Assembly (NCBI GenBank): GCA_021826485.1
Contig: JAKAZX010000261.1
Location: 1-5,969, forward strand
Origin: Pseudomonadota bacterium
GTDB taxonomy: Bacteria; Pseudomonadota; Alphaproteobacteria; Acetobacterales; Acetobacteraceae
Direction of reading: 5' to 3'
Length of the DNA: 5,969 nucleotides
Shown here: positions 5,067 to 5,969 of the stretch, piece after piece
Position numbering within the stretch: the stretch's first letter is position 1
Layout of the letters: the number at the start of each line of letters is the position of its first letter
Translations under genes and position numbers: made by a program
The notes under the pieces: model-generated
Seen by the model: only the letters and a program-made list of their open reading frames with translations
What the model was told of the DNA's origin: nothing
The model's database searches: none

Positions 5067-5969
5067 ATGGAAGTCCCGACCTATTCGCCGCGGGAGATCG
5101 TCTCCGAACTCGACCGCTTCATCGTCGGCCAGCATGACGCCAAGCGCGCGGTCGCGATCGCGCTGCGCAACCGCTGGCGCCGGCAGCAACTGCCGGAGGC
5201 GCTGCGCGAGGAGGTGGTGCCGAAGAACATCCTGATGATCGGCCCGACCGGCTGCGGCAAGACCGAGATCGCGCGCCGGCTGGCCAAGCTGGCGCAGGCG
5301 CCGTTCCTGAAGGTGGAGGCGACCAAGTTCACCGAGGTCGGCTATGTCGGCCGCGACGTGGAAAGCATCATGCGCGACCTGGTCGATGTCAGCATCAACA
5401 TGCTGCGCGACGCCAGCCGCAAGGAAGTGCAGGCGAAGGCCGAAACCAATGCCGAGGAACGGCTGGTGACCGCGCTGGTCGGCGACAAGGCGGCCGCCGA
5501 CACGCGCTCGAAGTTCCGGCGGATGCTGCGCAACGGCGAGCTGGAGCAGCAGGAGGTGGAGGTCAGCCTGAGCGAGACGCCGGGCAACCCGATCGGGCAG
5601 CTCGACATGCCCGGCATGCCGCCGGGCCAGATGATCAATCTCGGCGAGATGATGAAGGGCATGTTCGGCCGCCCGCAGGTCGCCCGCAAGATGAAGGTGG
5701 CGGACGCCCGCCGCGCGCTGGAGCGCGAGGAGGCGGACCGGCTGCTGGACAATGAGCGGCTGACCAAGGACGCGGTCGCGCATGCCGAGAACAACGGCAT
5801 CGTCTTCCTCGACGAGATCGACAAGATCTGCGCCCGCACCAGCGAGGGCGGGTTCCGCGGCGGCGATGTCTCGCGCGAGGGGGTGCAGCGCGACCTGCTG
5901 CCGCTGATCGAGGGCACGACGGTCAACACGAAACACGGGCCGGTGAAGACCGATCATGTGCTGTTCATC
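5067..5969 (+). CDS. hslU: HslU (ClpY) ATPase subunit, 3' end beyond window
   Basis: AAA+ unfoldase of the HslUV protease. A hexamer binds and unfolds substrates and threads them into HslV using ATP. The window holds the first 301 codons of a protein usually about 435 residues long. It begins MEVPTYSPREIVSELDRFIVGQ, the classic HslU N-terminus. Walker A is GPTGCGKT (59-66). The pore loop is GYVG (92-95). The intermediate (I) domain runs from about 110 to 240 and includes a Met/Gly/Pro-rich stretch (about 180-202). Walker B is VFLDEID (246-252), followed by the SEGGFRGGDVSREGVQRDLLPLIEG segment. Sensor 1, sensor 2 and the C-terminal HslV-activating tail are outside the window. The frame is intact to the last base. 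It shares an operon with hslV, 10 bases apart. Heat-shock control is expected for this family but not proven here. Confidence 0.98.
   Translation, partial: MEVPTYSPREIVSELDRFIVGQHDAKRAVAIALRNRWRRQQLPEALREEVVPKNILMIGPTGCGKTEIARRLAKLAQAPFLKVEATKFTEVGYVGRDVESIMRDLVDVSINMLRDASRKEVQAKAETNAEERLVTALVGDKAAADTRSKFRRMLRNGELEQQEVEVSLSETPGNPIGQLDMPGMPPGQMINLGEMMKGMFGRPQVARKMKVADARRALEREEADRLLDNERLTKDAVAHAENNGIVFLDEIDKICARTSEGGFRGGDVSREGVQRDLLPLIEGTTVNTKHGPVKTDHVLFI

Noticed and set aside
4450..5235. 261-codon plus-strand frame with a G-rich run before the ATG at 4474
   Set aside because: It overlaps hslV and hslU in another frame and the product is Arg-rich with no domain. The ribosome-site resemblance is probably chance in G-rich DNA.
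5243..5266. Cys in the HslU Walker A (GPTGCGKT) as an anomaly
   Set aside because: The essential G-x4-GK-T residues are intact, and Cys at this position is, from memory, common in alphaproteobacterial HslU.
5064..5957. 297-codon minus-strand frame opposite hslU
   Set aside because: It is a His/Leu/Ala-rich shadow of the hslU reading frame with no family resemblance.

Overview
The window is strongly GC-rich. Its codons mostly end in G or C, and long open frames run antisense to the real genes. The gene order and protein features fit an alphaproteobacterium, most likely in or near the Rhodospirillales/Acetobacteraceae. The supporting features are a monofunctional HisB, a HslV carrying a short N-terminal extension that ends in HGTT, a HslU with a GPTGCGKT P-loop, and DUF2628 and GNAT genes inside the histidine operon. 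This lineage call is inferred from family knowledge, not from a search.

Layout. Positions 1-144 hold no gene that can be assigned with confidence. From 4348 down to 145, seven genes run on the minus strand in transcription order: hisB, a small DUF2628-type membrane protein, hisH, a GNAT acetyltransferase, hisA, hisF, hisE. Three junctions are 4-base stop/start overlaps (GTGA, ATGA, GTGA). The hisH-GNAT and hisF-hisE gaps are 10 bases or fewer. Only the 67-base hisA-hisF gap interrupts the run, and hisF then starts at TTG behind a strong ribosome binding site. A 138-base divergent intergenic region (4349-4486) separates this operon from hslV (4487-5056) and hslU (from 5067, cut by the window end) on the plus strand.

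How the genes work together. HisE hydrolyses phosphoribosyl-ATP, HisA isomerises ProFAR to PRFAR, and the HisH-HisF glutamine amidotransferase/cyclase makes imidazole glycerol phosphate (IGP) and AICAR. HisB dehydrates IGP. The hisG, hisI, hisC, hisD and histidinol-phosphatase functions are not in this window and must be encoded elsewhere. HslV and HslU form the two-part ATP-dependent HslUV (ClpYQ) protease.

I see no mobile element, CRISPR array, RNA gene or new defence-like system. The window is a conserved housekeeping locus. The points most worth a second look are the two non-histidine passengers translationally coupled to his genes, the lysine-rich N-terminal tail on HisE, the TTG start of hisF with a tiny overlapping upstream frame, and the his/hsl divergent control region with its spaced GAAATTG/CAATTTC inverted repeat.
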